This document shows, piece after piece, positions 1 to 8,509 of a stretch of DNA of 45,585 nucleotides. Source of the stretch: Pseudomonadota bacterium (GTDB lineage: Bacteria > Pseudomonadota > Gammaproteobacteria > Burkholderiales > Rhodocyclaceae); the NCBI GenBank assembly GCA_018241665.1, contig JAFEDK010000046.1:188-45772 (forward strand), given 5' to 3'. The position numbers and the translations under genes were made by a program. The notes beneath the pieces were generated by a model, which was not told the DNA's origin, ran no database searches, and saw only the letters and a list, made by a program, of their open reading frames with translations. Each line of letters opens with the position of its first letter. The first letter of the stretch is position 1.

Positions 1-1
1 G

Positions 2-826
2 GGCCACGAGATCGTCGGCCGGGTGGTGCGGACCGGCGATGGCGTGGCGGGCTTCCAGGCGGGCCAGAGGGTCGGCGTGCCGTGGCTGGGGTGGACCTGC
101 GGCACCTGCCGCTACTGCACCAGCGGCCGGGAGAACCTGTGCGACGCGGCGCGCTTCACCGGCTACCAGATCGACGGCGGCTACGCCGACTACACCGTGG
201 CCGATGCCCGCTACTGCTTCCCGCTGGCCGAGACAGCTGCTTTGCCGGCCGCCACCGACCTGGCGCCGCTGCTGTGCGCCGGGCTGATCGGCTACCGGGC
301 GCTGCGCCTGGCCGGCGACACCGAGCGGGTCGGCATCTACGGCTTCGGCGCGGCGGCCCACATCATCGCCCAGGTGGTCCGCCACCAGGGGCACCGCTTC
401 TACGCCTTCACCCGCCCCGGCGATACGGAGAGCCAGGCTTTCGCGCGCCAGCTCGGCGCCAGCTGGGTTGGCGACGCGGGCCAGACGCCGCCGGAGCTGC
501 TGGATTCGGCGCTGATCTTCGCGCCGGCCGGGCCGCTGGTGCCGGCGGCGCTGCGCCACCTGGAGAAAGGTGGCCGGCTGGTGTGCGCCGGCATCCACAT
601 GAGCGACATCCCGGGCTTTCCGTATGCCGACCTGTGGGGCGAGCGGATCATCCGCTCGGTGGCCAACCTGACCCGCCAGGACGGCCTCGAATTCCTCGCA
701 CTGGCGCCGCGCATTCCGGTACGGACGGCGGTGACGGTGTTTCCGCTGGAGGAGGCCAACGCGGCGCTGGAGCGCCTGCGCCGCGGCGAGCTGCAGGGCG
801 CCGCGGTGCTGTCGCTGGCGGGATGA
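2..826 (+). CDS. Zinc-dependent alcohol dehydrogenase, 5' truncated by window edge
   Basis: The reading frame is open from the first base of the window, so the N-terminus is missing. The visible part begins GHEIVGRV, the catalytic-zinc glutamate region of medium-chain dehydrogenases. It then has the structural-zinc cysteines in the pattern C-G-T-C-R-Y-C-x7-C, followed by a nucleotide-binding Rossmann segment with GIYGFGAAAH. The family oxidises alcohols or reduces aldehydes with NAD(P) in the cytoplasm. The substrate cannot be told from sequence. It is convergent with the LysR gene downstream, only 13 bp away. An internal GTG near base 23 is not the true start because the conserved GHE motif lies upstream of it. 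Confidence 0.9.
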   Translation, partial: GHEIVGRVVRTGDGVAGFQAGQRVGVPWLGWTCGTCRYCTSGRENLCDAARFTGYQIDGGYADYTVADARYCFPLAETAALPAATDLAPLLCAGLIGYRALRLAGDTERVGIYGFGAAAHIIAQVVRHQGHRFYAFTRPGDTESQAFARQLGASWVGDAGQTPPELLDSALIFAPAGPLVPAALRHLEKGGRLVCAGIHMSDIPGFPYADLWGERIIRSVANLTRQDGLEFLALAPRIPVRTAVTVFPLEEANAALERLRRGELQGAAVLSLAG

Positions 827-839
827 TGGGCGCTTGGCG

Positions 840-1769
840 TCAGTGCCGGCGCAGCGTGGAGCGCAGCTGGATGCCGTCGTGCTCGCCGAAGAGTTCGGCG
901 ATCCAGTCCACGAAGACGCGGATCTTGCCCGACAGGTGGCGGTTCTGCGGATACACCAGGTTGAGCGGCATGGGCTCCGGAAACCAGTCGGCCAGCACCA
1001 GTTCCAGGCTGCCGCGCTCCATCGCGTCCTTCAGCACGAAGGCCGGGATCTGCGCGATGCCGAGCCCGGCCTCGGCGGCCGCCACGTAGCTGTTCTCGTC
1101 GTCGAGGGCGATGTGGCCGTCGAGGGACACCTGGATGCGCTGGCTGCCCTTGGCGAAGACCCAGTCGACGATCTTGCCGGTGCGCGGCAGGAAGTGGTTG
1201 ATGCAGCGGTGCCGCGTCAGCTCGTCCGGATGGCGCGGCGTGCCGTGCCGGGCCAGGTAGGACGGCGCCGCGCAGGTGGCGAAGTACAGCTCGCCGATGC
1301 GCCGCGCGACGAGGCTGGAATCCTCCAGTTCGCCGGTCCACAGCGCGCAGTCGATGCCTTCTTCGATCAGGTCGGCGCGGCGCTCGCTGCAGCCCAGCTC
1401 CAGTTCGATCTCCGGATAGCGTTCGAAGAAGCCGGGCAGTGCCGGCACGATCACCGAGCGCGCGATCAGCGTCGGCACGTTGACGCGCAACTGCCCGCCT
1501 GGCGTGGCGTGGCGCTGGGCCAGGGATTCCTCGGTTTCGCGGACGGCGGCGAGGATCGCCACGCAGCGCTCGTAGTAGGCCGCGCCGTCCGGCGTCACGC
1601 TGATCTGGCGCGTCGTGCGGTTGAGCAGCTTGACGCCGAGGGCCGCTTCCAGCTTCTGGATCAGCGTCGTTGCGGTCGCCTTGGGCAGGCGCAGGCTGTC
1701 GGCGGCGCGCGTAATTCCGCCGCTTTCGACGACGCGCACGAAGACTTCCATCGCTTGTAGCTTGTTCAT
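840..1769 (-). CDS. LysR-family transcriptional regulator
   Basis: A 309-residue protein, the usual size for the family. It has an N-terminal winged helix-turn-helix at about residues 1-60 (MNKLQAMEVFVRVVESGGITRAA...) and a C-terminal periplasmic-binding-like effector domain. The N-terminus, with LNRTTRQISVTPDGAAYYERC, resembles the subgroup often controlling dehydrogenase or efflux genes. It is divergent from trxA with a 118 bp shared intergenic region and convergent with the alcohol dehydrogenase. Its target and effector are unknown. LysR proteins often control a divergent neighbour, but trxA is a housekeeping gene, so this is only a possibility. Confidence 0.93.
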   Translation of the reverse strand: MNKLQAMEVFVRVVESGGITRAADSLRLPKATATTLIQKLEAALGVKLLNRTTRQISVTPDGAAYYERCVAILAAVRETEESLAQRHATPGGQLRVNVPTLIARSVIVPALPGFFERYPEIELELGCSERRADLIEEGIDCALWTGELEDSSLVARRIGELYFATCAAPSYLARHGTPRHPDELTRHRCINHFLPRTGKIVDWVFAKGSQRIQVSLDGHIALDDENSYVAAAEAGLGIAQIPAFVLKDAMERGSLELVLADWFPEPMPLNLVYPQNRHLSGKIRVFVDWIAELFGEHDGIQLRSTLRRH

Positions 1770-1887
1770 TGTTCGGTATTCTGAATGATCAATTCGGGTT
1801 TTGCCTGTTGAATCGAGAAAACGCGAACAATAGACTGGGGGCCTTCCGGTTCAAGACACCGGCTTCCCCTCTTCAACGGAGTACAGC

Positions 1888-2214
1888 ATGAGCGACGCAA
1901 TCAAGCACGTTACCGATTCTTCCTTCGAAACCGACGTCCTGCAGTCCACGACGCCGGTCCTGGTCGATTACTGGGCCGAATGGTGCGGCCCCTGCAAGAT
2001 GATCGCCCCGGCGCTGGACGACGCGGCCGTGAGCTTTGCCGGTCGCCTCAACGTCGCCAAGATCAACATCGACGAAAACCAGCAGATCCCCAGCCAGTAC
2101 GGCGTGCGCGGCATCCCGACGCTGATGCTGTTCAAGGAAGGCCAGGTCGTGGCGACCAAGGTCGGCGCGCTGTCCAAGTCCCAGCTGGCTGCCTTCATCG
2201 AAGCCAACCTGTAA
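1888..2214 (+). CDS. trxA: Thioredoxin
   Basis: A 108-residue protein with the complete thioredoxin fold and the active site WCGPCK at about residues 31-36. The conserved cis-proline loop GIPTLMLF is also present. It is a cytoplasmic dithiol-disulfide oxidoreductase that reduces protein disulfides, with electrons from thioredoxin reductase. The start ATG is preceded by CAACGGAGTACAGC, a good ribosome binding site. The gene stands alone and is followed by a strong hairpin terminator shared with the opposing downstream gene. Confidence 0.97.
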   Translation: MSDAIKHVTDSSFETDVLQSTTPVLVDYWAEWCGPCKMIAPALDDAAVSFAGRLNVAKINIDENQQIPSQYGVRGIPTLMLFKEGQVVATKVGALSKSQLAAFIEANL

Positions 2215-2288
2215 GAGGCTGGTTTGCCGGCGGGCTGCGGCCCACCGGAGGCGGCTACCTGCGGGTGGCCGCCGGCCGCACAAAAAGC

Positions 2289-2320
2289 AAAGGCCCGTCG
2301 CAAGGACGGGCCTTTGTTCT
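2289..2320. terminator. Bidirectional rho-independent terminator
   Basis: A perfect 11-bp stem, AAAGGCCCGTC / GACGGGCCTTT, with a 5-nt loop GCAAG. It lies between the convergent trxA and the small exported-protein gene. On the minus strand it is followed by GCTTTTTG, so it should stop transcription well in that direction. On the plus strand the stem itself supplies the T-run. Confidence 0.85.
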
Positions 2321-2373
2321 TCCTGCGGGTCGTGCCGGGATGCTCTCCCGCAAGACCCGCGGCACAAGCTGTC

Positions 2374-2601
2374 TTACTTGGCAGCTTCGGCGGGAGCGGC
2401 AGCAGCGGGAGCAGCAGCTTCAGCCTTCTTCGCAGCAACCTTCTTGTGCTTCTTCTTGGCCGGGGCCTTCTTGGCGGGAGCCGGGGCAGCAGCCGGAGCG
2501 GCGGCGGCTGCGTCGGCAGCCGGGGCAGCGGCGGGGGCTTCAGCCAGGGCGACGGAAGAGAAGGCAGCGGCGATAGCAAGAGCGACGAGCTTGTTGATCA
2601 T
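2374..2601 (-). CDS. Small exported Ala/Pro/Lys-rich protein
   Basis: A 75-residue protein starting MINKLVALAIAAAFSSVALA, a classic Sec signal peptide with an A-x-A type cleavage site. The mature part is almost entirely Ala, Pro, Lys and Glu, with a strongly basic stretch (KKAPAKKKHKKVAAKK) flanked by alanine runs, resembling the tails of histone H1-like proteins. The start was chosen at base 2601 because AAGGAGAACTTCC precedes it; an upstream in-frame start would hide the signal peptide. Similar short exported proteins are common in betaproteobacteria and have no established function. It is likely disordered and periplasmic or surface-associated. Confidence 0.8.
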   Translation of the reverse strand: MINKLVALAIAAAFSSVALAEAPAAAPAADAAAAAPAAAPAPAKKAPAKKKHKKVAAKKAEAAAPAAAAPAEAAK

Positions 2602-2787
2602 GGAAGTTCTCCTTGAACGGTTGATCTTTTGTGGCACCGTCGAAATGCGGTGCCTGCCTGTTCAAACGCGTCCGGAGGGCTGGCGTTGACAGGAATGTGG
2701 CCGTTTTTCCATTGAAATGTCAGATCGCGCCATAAGCCGGCCGCATGTATCCCAAGGAGGCGTCGGGCTGCTTCAAGTGAAGGGCGT

Positions 2788-3681
2788 TCAGTTCCAGTCG
2801 CTGTCGCCGCCCGAGCTGTCGTCCCACGACGAATTGTCGGAGATCCCGAAGTCCGTGCCGCCCATGTCGTTGCGGTCGACTTCCGGCGTGCCCAGGTCCA
2901 GTGAGCCCAGGTTGCTGTTGTCCGGCGAGGTGGCGGTGTCGCGGGGGACGGGCTTGCCGTCCTTGTCGAGGAAGTGGTGCATCAGTGCCTGTCCAGCCAC
3001 CATGCCGGCGCCGACCGCCGCGCCGGTGGCGAGGCCGCCCATCACCTGCGAGCCGAGGCCGGGCTGGCTGGGGGCCGGCGCACCGCCGTAGCCACCGGCA
3101 TAGGCTCCGCCGCTGCCGCCGCCATAAGGGGCTCCGCCCGCGCCGTAGGGCTGCAAGCCGCCACCGCCGTAGGACGCGCCGCCCATGGCGGGCTGCGCAT
3201 TGCGACGGCTCATGAAGCGGGCCACGAAGGCGATGAAGGCAATCAGCCCGACGCCGGTCAGCAGCAGCCCCCACGGGACGGAGGACTGGGCGACGGCGGG
3301 CGCGGCCGGCTGAAACGGAGCGGCGCTGGCGCCGCCTCCCGTCGTCTTGTGGCTGCCGCCGAGGATGTTCTTCAGCTCCTGCACGGCCTGGGGTTTGGCG
3401 AAGGGCAGGCCGGGGGCCAGTTTCTCGGCGGTCTGCAGTTCGCTCTCGGCCTTGTGCAGCTGGCCCTGCTTGGCGAGCAGCTCGGCTTCAACGTAGTGGG
3501 CCTTGCCGCTGTTGGGGTGGGCCTGCAGGACCTGGCGCATCATCGACTGGGCTTCGTCCAGCTTGCCCGCTTCGGCGGCCTGGTAAACCTGGTGCAGGCT
3601 GGGTTCGGCGGCGAGGACGGTGCCACTCATGAAGGTGGTGGCGGCAAGCATCATCAGGCCGATCAGGGTTTTTCGGGACAT
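2788..3681 (-). CDS. TPR-containing, glycine-rich membrane protein
   Basis: A 297-residue protein. Residues 1-24 form a signal peptide ending VLAAEP. Residues 27-110 look like tetratricopeptide helices (EAGKLDEAQSMMRQVLQAHPNSGKA, then a second repeat). One transmembrane segment lies at about residues 136-157, followed by a Gly/Tyr-rich linker with GGAPYGGGSGG-like repeats. A second glycine-zipper-like stretch (GGLATGAAVGAGMVAG) falls near residues 215-230, and the tail is acidic. The start at 3681 follows AGGAAGGAAACCTCG. A longer in-frame ORF reaching 4164 crosses a repeat element and was not used. The function is unknown; TPRs suggest an envelope scaffold. Confidence 0.82.
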   Translation of the reverse strand: MSRKTLIGLMMLAATTFMSGTVLAAEPSLHQVYQAAEAGKLDEAQSMMRQVLQAHPNSGKAHYVEAELLAKQGQLHKAESELQTAEKLAPGLPFAKPQAVQELKNILGGSHKTTGGGASAAPFQPAAPAVAQSSVPWGLLLTGVGLIAFIAFVARFMSRRNAQPAMGGASYGGGGLQPYGAGGAPYGGGSGGAYAGGYGGAPAPSQPGLGSQVMGGLATGAAVGAGMVAGQALMHHFLDKDGKPVPRDTATSPDNSNLGSLDLGTPEVDRNDMGGTDFGISDNSSWDDSSGGDSDWN

Positions 3682-3859
3682 CGAGGTTTCCTTCCTGTCG
3701 TTCCGGGTTCGCGGGGGCGCGGCGTGGCGCCCGAGGGCACCGTCGACCGACGGTACCGTGCACGCCAGAAAATAGGGATGCACCGCGTTGGACTCAAGAT
3801 GGGTTTTGCAACAAAACATTTGCGCCCCGGCCGTTCCACTGGTTTGGCAACGACACCCC

Positions 3860-3926
3860 GTGGGGGCGAATTCATTCGCCCTCCGCCGGTTGAACACAGT
3901 CCGTGGGCGAATGAATTCGCCCCCAC
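3860..3926. repeat. REP pair (BIME-like element), copy 1
   Basis: Two inverted 22-nt REPs at 3860-3881 and 3905-3926, separated by 23 nt. Each REP is a GTGG head followed by the imperfect palindrome GGGCGAAT-TC-ATTCGCCC. The outer flank repeats the head as CCCCACAAGA CCCCACAAGG. It sits in the 359-bp divergent gap between the TPR gene and the penicillin-binding protein gene. Apart from the remnant at 4015-4040, I see no other feature in that gap. Confidence 0.9.
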
Positions 3927-4014
3927 AAGACCCCACAAGGCCGGTGTGCGGGCACATTTCCGCTACACATGGGCGGCGAGGGGCTGCCCGATCTGTGTTA
4001 AAACGCGTTCCACC

Positions 4015-4040
4015 CGAGCACAGTCCGTGATTCGCCCCTG
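4015..4040. repeat. Truncated REP-element remnant at the PBP start codon
   Basis: GCACAGTCCGTG-ATTCGCCCCTG matches the right part of copy 1 (ACACAGTCCGTG...ATTCGCCCCCA), with the first arm of the palindrome deleted. The ATG of the penicillin-binding protein begins at the base after it, so the remnant occupies the place of the ribosome binding site. Confidence 0.6.
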
Positions 4041-6428
4041 ATGCCGCTACCCGCTCTTTCCGCTTTGCTGACGCAGGCCGTCGTCCGCGTCCGCCCCCTC
4101 CTCGAACGTCTGCGCCACCCCACCCGCCGAGGCGTGCTGCTGACCGTGGCCGCGCCGCCGGCACTGCTGCTGGCCTACGCGCTGATCCTGATCCCCTTCA
4201 CGCCGGGCATCAGCGACATCCGCAAGGCCAAGGTGGAGCAGCCGGCGCGGGTGCTGTCGGCGGACGGCAAGGAGCTGGCGGTGTTCAAGTGGGCCAACCG
4301 CCAGTGGGTCGGGCTGGCCGACATCTCGCCGCAGGTCACCGCAGCGCTGATCTCCACCGAGGATCACCGCTTCTACGAACACCACGGCATCGACTTCTAC
4401 CGCCTCGGCGGTGCCGCGCTGCGCACCTTCTCCGGCGACAAGCAGGGCGGCTCGACGCTGACCCAGCAGCTCGCCCGCAACCTGTTCCCGGACGATATCG
4501 GCCGCGCGCCGACGCTGACCCGCAAGCTGAAGGAAGCGATCACCGCGCTGAAGATCGAGGCCCTGTATTCCAAGGACGAGATCCTCGAGACCTATCTCAA
4601 CACCGTGCCCTTCCTCTACAACGCGTGGGGCATCGAGATGGCGGCGCGGACCTACTTCGACAAGTCGGCCAGGAATCTCGACGTGCTCGAGAGCGCCACG
4701 CTGGTCGGCATGCTGAAGGGCAACAGCTACTACAACCCGGTGATCAACCCGGAACGCGCCGCGACCCGTCGCAACACCGTGCTGGCGCAGATGGCCAAGC
4801 ACGGCAAGCTCGACGAGAACCGCCTGGCCGGGCTGCAGAAGAAGCCCCTGCGCCTCGACTTCGAGCGCCAGCTGGAGGCGCCCGGCGCCGCGCCGCACCT
4901 CGCCCAGCAACTGCGCAAGTGGCTGATCGCCTGGGCCGACCGCAACGACTACAACGTCTACGCCGACGGCCTGGTGGTGCGCACCACCATCGATTCCCGC
5001 CTGCAGGCCCAGGCCAACCAGGCCGTGCAGCGTCGCGGCCGCCAGCTGCAGGCGCTGGCCGACCAGGCGTGGAGCGGCCGGCGTGGGTGGACCGGCAGCC
5101 CGGAGCTGGTGGACGCCTTCATCAAGGAATCGAAGGAATACCGCAGCGCGCTGGCCGCCGGCCAGACGCCGGAGGAGGCCCTCAAGCGCCTGCGCGCCGA
5201 CCGCGCCTTCATGGACGCGCTGCGCCGCGACAAGACCCGCGTGCAGGTCGGCTTCATGGCCCTCGACCCGCGGGACGGCCAGGTGCGTGCCTGGGTCGGT
5301 AGCCGCGACTTCGTGCAGGACCCCTTCGACCATGTGGCCCAGGCGCGCCGCCAGCCCGGCTCGACCTTCAAGCCCTTTGTGTATGGCGCGGCCTTCGACA
5401 AGGGCATGAGCCCGGACGACACCATCGTCGACCAGGAGGTCGAGATTCCGCTGCCCGGCGGCGAGGTGTGGCGGCCCAGCGACGACGGGGCGCCGAGCGG
5501 GCGGGCGATGAGCCTGCGCGACGGCCTGGCCTATTCGAAGAACACCATCACCGCCCAGCTCATGCAGAAGGTCGGCCCGGCCCGCGTCGCCAAGCTGGCC
5601 AAGGCGATGGGGGTGCGCCAGAGCCCGCTGGAAGAGGTGCCGTCGCTGGCCCTTGGCACCAGCCCGGTGACGCTGAAGGAAATGGTCACCGCCTACGGCA
5701 GCATCGCCAACGGCGGCAGCTACATCGAGCCGATGCTGGTGATCCGTGTTGAGGACAGCGAAGGCAAGGTGCTGGAGGAGTTCGCCCCGGCCAAGCCGCA
5801 GGAAGTGCTGCCGCCGGCCACCGCCTACACCCTGATCGACGTGATGCGCGGCGTGGTGAACCGCGGTACCGGCGTCGGCATCCGCAACCAGTTCGGCATC
5901 CGCGCCGACGTGGCCGGCAAGACCGGCACCACCCAGGACAACACCGACGGCTGGTTCATCCTGATGCACCCGCAGCTGGTGGCCGGCGCCTGGGTCGGCT
6001 TCAACGACAACCGGGTGACGTTGCGCAGCGACTACTGGGGGCAGGGCGCCCACAGCGCGCTGCCGATCGTCGGCGACACCTTCAGCTACGCGCTGCGCAG
6101 CCGCCTCATCGATGCCAAGGAGCGCTTCGAATCGAAGGCCCAGCCGGGCCTGCTGGCGCGGGCCTGGGAATGGCTGTCGACGGGGCTGAGCGACTGGTGG
6201 CAGGGCTTGTTCAAGCGGCCCGAGCCGGCGCCCGAGGCGCCAACCCGCCGCATTACGCCGGTCGAGCCTGAGGCCCCGCCGCCGGTGCCCCCGGTGCCGG
6301 GGCCCGACGAGCCGTTGCCCGTGCCGGCGCTGCCGGAGCCGTCGCCGGACAGCGTGCCGCCTGTGCCTCCGGCCGACACCCCGCCGCCGCCGACGGTGCC
6401 CAGCCTCGACCCGTCGTCCGGGCGCTGA
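4041..6428 (+). CDS. Class A penicillin-binding protein (transglycosylase/transpeptidase)
   Basis: A 795-residue bifunctional peptidoglycan synthase of the PBP1 type. A membrane anchor lies at about residues 32-51. The glycosyltransferase 51 domain follows, with EDHRFYEHHG (Glu107) and GGSTLTQQLARNL (136-148). The transpeptidase domain has SxxK at Ser441-Lys444 (PGSTFKPF), SxN at Ser499-Asn501 (SKN) and KTG at 627-629. It polymerises and cross-links lipid II products on the periplasmic side. The last 70 residues are almost pure Pro/Glu/Ala/Val, an unusual tail. No good ribosome binding site precedes the ATG, which abuts a repeat remnant. The panE-like gene follows 5 bp downstream. Confidence 0.93.
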   Translation: MPLPALSALLTQAVVRVRPLLERLRHPTRRGVLLTVAAPPALLLAYALILIPFTPGISDIRKAKVEQPARVLSADGKELAVFKWANRQWVGLADISPQVTAALISTEDHRFYEHHGIDFYRLGGAALRTFSGDKQGGSTLTQQLARNLFPDDIGRAPTLTRKLKEAITALKIEALYSKDEILETYLNTVPFLYNAWGIEMAARTYFDKSARNLDVLESATLVGMLKGNSYYNPVINPERAATRRNTVLAQMAKHGKLDENRLAGLQKKPLRLDFERQLEAPGAAPHLAQQLRKWLIAWADRNDYNVYADGLVVRTTIDSRLQAQANQAVQRRGRQLQALADQAWSGRRGWTGSPELVDAFIKESKEYRSALAAGQTPEEALKRLRADRAFMDALRRDKTRVQVGFMALDPRDGQVRAWVGSRDFVQDPFDHVAQARRQPGSTFKPFVYGAAFDKGMSPDDTIVDQEVEIPLPGGEVWRPSDDGAPSGRAMSLRDGLAYSKNTITAQLMQKVGPARVAKLAKAMGVRQSPLEEVPSLALGTSPVTLKEMVTAYGSIANGGSYIEPMLVIRVEDSEGKVLEEFAPAKPQEVLPPATAYTLIDVMRGVVNRGTGVGIRNQFGIRADVAGKTGTTQDNTDGWFILMHPQLVAGAWVGFNDNRVTLRSDYWGQGAHSALPIVGDTFSYALRSRLIDAKERFESKAQPGLLARAWEWLSTGLSDWWQGLFKRPEPAPEAPTRRITPVEPEAPPPVPPVPGPDEPLPVPALPEPSPDSVPPVPPADTPPPPTVPSLDPSSGR

Positions 6429-6433
6429 GCGGC

Positions 6434-7318
6434 ATGGACACCCCCCGTTTCCCCCTCGCGGTCATCGGTGCCGGTGCGCTGGGCCTGCACTTTGCGGCCC
6501 GCCTGGCGACGCGGGGGCCGGTCGCCGTCATCGCCCGCAACCAAGCGCGGGCGGCCGCGCTGCGGGGGGGCGTGGACATTGGCGCTCAGCGCTACATGCC
6601 GGAGGTCTTTGCGCCAGAGGATGCGCCGGCGGCCGACTGGGTGCTGGTGCTCGTCAAGGCCGCCGACACCGCGGACGCGGCCCGTACGGCACGGGCGATG
6701 GCGCCGCGCGGTGTGCTGTCCCTGCAGAACGGCCTGACTGGCGCCATGCTGGCCACCGGCTGCGGTGCCATCCCGGCCGACCAGGGCATCACTACCGAAG
6801 GCGCCTTCCGCGACGGTGCCCGCGTGGTGCCCGCCGGCGCGGGGGAAACCCTGCTGCCGCCGGGCTTCGAGGCCGTCGCGGCGGCCTTGGCGGCGGCCGG
6901 CTTCCGCGCCCGCGTCGAGCCGGACATCGCCGCGGCGCGGCTCGCCAAGCTGTTGGTGAATGTGGCCATCAACCCGCTGGCGGCCCTGTTCCGGGTTCCC
7001 AATGGGGCGCTGCTGGAGGCCCCGCACCGGGGCTTGCTCGATGCGCTGGTGGACGAGGCCTGGCCGGTGCTGCATGGCGCCGGCCTGCAAGTCGATGCCG
7101 ACGCCGCACGGGCCCGGGTGCACGCCGTGGCGACGGCCACCGCCGGCAACCGGGCCAGCATGCTGCAGGACGTGCTGGCCGGCCGGCGCACCGAGATCGA
7201 CGCGATCACCGGCACGCTGCTGGCCATGGCGGCCGCGCAGGGCGTCGAGCTGCCGACGCACCGGGCGGTGTTCACGCTGGTGAAGCGCCTCGAAGGCTGC
7301 CCGTCGGTCTCCTCCTGA
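6434..7318 (+). CDS. Ketopantoate reductase family (2-dehydropantoate 2-reductase)
   Basis: A 294-residue protein with the N-terminal NADP-binding Rossmann motif GAGALGLHFA (residues 11-20) and the C-terminal ApbA/PanE domain. The catalytic-lysine region is KLLVNVAINPLAAL, matching the family pattern K-x3-N-x3-NP. The family reduces 2-dehydropantoate to pantoate for coenzyme A synthesis, but many paralogues act on other 2-oxoacids. The start is 5 bp after the penicillin-binding protein stop, so the two are probably co-transcribed. That pairing gives no clear functional link. PanE itself is possible but not proven. Confidence 0.85.
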   Translation: MDTPRFPLAVIGAGALGLHFAARLATRGPVAVIARNQARAAALRGGVDIGAQRYMPEVFAPEDAPAADWVLVLVKAADTADAARTARAMAPRGVLSLQNGLTGAMLATGCGAIPADQGITTEGAFRDGARVVPAGAGETLLPPGFEAVAAALAAAGFRARVEPDIAAARLAKLLVNVAINPLAALFRVPNGALLEAPHRGLLDALVDEAWPVLHGAGLQVDADAARARVHAVATATAGNRASMLQDVLAGRRTEIDAITGTLLAMAAAQGVELPTHRAVFTLVKRLEGCPSVSS

Positions 7319-7496
7319 GACTCGCGTATCGCGGCCGGCCGCCGCGCAGGCAGGATTTCTCCTACAGCGTTATCGGCTGCGTCGGACAGGGCACCGCCAT
7401 GCCGGGGGCCTATATTCAAGTCACCCTGACTGACATCGCGCGCCGGCTACATCCGGTTCCCGACGTTCCGCGATGCCGCACTCCAAGGAGACAGCA

Positions 7497-7808
7497 ATGA
7501 AGAACACCATCGCCACGCTTGCACTGTCCGGCCTGCTGGGTATTACCGCCGTGGGTTGTGCGGTGACCCGCGAACAATCCACCGTCGGTGAATACCTGGA
7601 CGACGCGACGATCACCACCCGCGTCAAGGCCAAGCTCGCCGAGGATCCGAAGGTGAGCGGCATGGCCATCGGGGTGGAAACCCTGAAGGGCGTGGTCCAG
7701 CTGTCCGGCTTCGCCAAATCCGCGGTCGAGAAGGGCCGGGCCGAAGAGATCGCCCGCACGACAGCCAGCGTGAAGGGCGTGATCAACGATATCGTCATCA
7801 AGCCCTGA
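7497..7808 (+). CDS. BON-domain lipoprotein
   Basis: A 103-residue protein with a lipoprotein signal peptide (LLGITAVGC, cysteine at about residue 18), followed by one BON domain (DDATITTRVKAKLAEDPKV...VETLKGVVQLSGF). BON domains bind phospholipid and occur in OsmY-like stress proteins; this one should be anchored at an envelope membrane facing the periplasm. The start at 7497 follows CCAAGGAGACAGCA. It is strongly similar to the other BON protein at 8835-9173. It ends with a clear terminator. Confidence 0.9.
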   Translation: MKNTIATLALSGLLGITAVGCAVTREQSTVGEYLDDATITTRVKAKLAEDPKVSGMAIGVETLKGVVQLSGFAKSAVEKGRAEEIARTTASVKGVINDIVIKP

Positions 7809-7856
7809 CGGTTCCGGGGGCGGCCTGGCCGCCCCGGGGGCGAGGACGGTACGAGG

Positions 7857-7891
7857 CGCCAGCGTCCGATGAGTCGCTGGCGTTTTTATTT
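7857..7891 (+). terminator. Rho-independent terminator after the BON lipoprotein
   Basis: An 8-bp stem CGCCAGCG / CGCTGGCG with a 10-nt loop, followed directly by TTTTTATTT. It is preceded by a second GC-rich hairpin around 7816-7838. Confidence 0.88.
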
Positions 7892-7921
7892 GTGGTCAGG
7901 GAGTGGAGGCGAATTTGTGTT

Positions 7922-7988
7922 GTGGGGGCGAATTCATTCGCCCATGGCCTGCGTTGAGCCGACTGCGGGCGAATGAATTCGCCCCCAC
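7922..7988. repeat. REP pair (BIME-like element), copy 2
   Basis: Inverted REPs at 7922-7943 and 7967-7988 with the same 23-nt spacing. A head-only remnant (CTGTGGGGGCGGAT) follows near 8010-8023. It lies between two convergent transcription units. Confidence 0.9.
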
Positions 7989-8085
7989 AGAGAGAGGGCC
8001 CCCGCTCCGCTGTGGGGGCGGATCTGTATCTGTTTGAGGGGAGACGCGGGAATGCGCTCCGCAGGCTGGCACATCCCCGTATCGA

Positions 8086-8496
8086 TCAGCCAGGATGGGC
8101 GCCGGGCCCGTCGGTGGTGGCGTGGACGTAGGCGAGCAGTTCGTCGAGCTGGAAGGATTTGTCGAAGAAGGCTTGCGCGCCGAGCATGCGGCAGCGTTCG
8201 CGCACGATGGGATGGGTGTGGTTGGAGAAGACCACCGCCCGCGGCGTGTCCGCGCCAGGCGGCAGGTCGTGAAGGGCGGCGAGCACCTTCAGCCCGGTGC
8301 CGCCCTGCAGTTCCAGGTCGATGATCGCCAGGTCGGGGTGAAGCCGGCGCAGGAGCTCGATGGCCGCCGCCTCGTTGTCGGCGGCGCCGACGATCTCGAC
8401 GCCGCCGGTCGCCGCCAGCATCTCGGCGAGCAGGTCGCGCAGCGCCAGCGAATCTTCGATCAGCACGATGCGCACGGGATGGTGGGCGCTGGCCAT
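8086..8496 (-). CDS. Stand-alone receiver-domain response regulator
   Basis: A 136-residue protein with only a CheY-like receiver domain. It has the acidic pair E14-D15, the phospho-acceptor Asp60 in LAIIDLELQGGTG, and a conserved Lys in AFFDKSF. It has no DNA-binding or enzymatic output domain. The start at 8496 gives a compact protein beginning just before the receiver fold; the longer frame upstream overlaps the neighbouring gene. It lies 13 bp after the small membrane protein gene, so the two are co-transcribed. It probably acts by protein contact or in a phosphorelay. A partner kinase could be the CHASE3 kinase 1.5 kb away, which is inference only. Confidence 0.85.
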   Translation of the reverse strand: MASAHHPVRIVLIEDSLALRDLLAEMLAATGGVEIVGAADNEAAAIELLRRLHPDLAIIDLELQGGTGLKVLAALHDLPPGADTPRAVVFSNHTHPIVRERCRMLGAQAFFDKSFQLDELLAYVHATTDGPGAHPG

Positions 8497-8509
8497 GTCG
8501 CGGGCCCGG

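Noticed and set aside
1770-1887. LysR operator between the LysR gene and trxA
   Set aside because: T-N11-A type sequences can be found but none is convincing, and trxA is an unlikely target.
3682-4164. 458-residue version of the TPR protein
   Set aside because: The extension crosses a REP pair and the start of the opposite-strand PBP gene, and it hides the clear signal peptide at 3681.
4047-6053. Long antisense open frame (668 residues) opposite the penicillin-binding protein gene
   Set aside because: It has no recognisable domain and mirrors codon bias of the real gene. Similar antisense frames opposite nirS, the transglutaminase and the hybrid kinase were rejected for the same reason.
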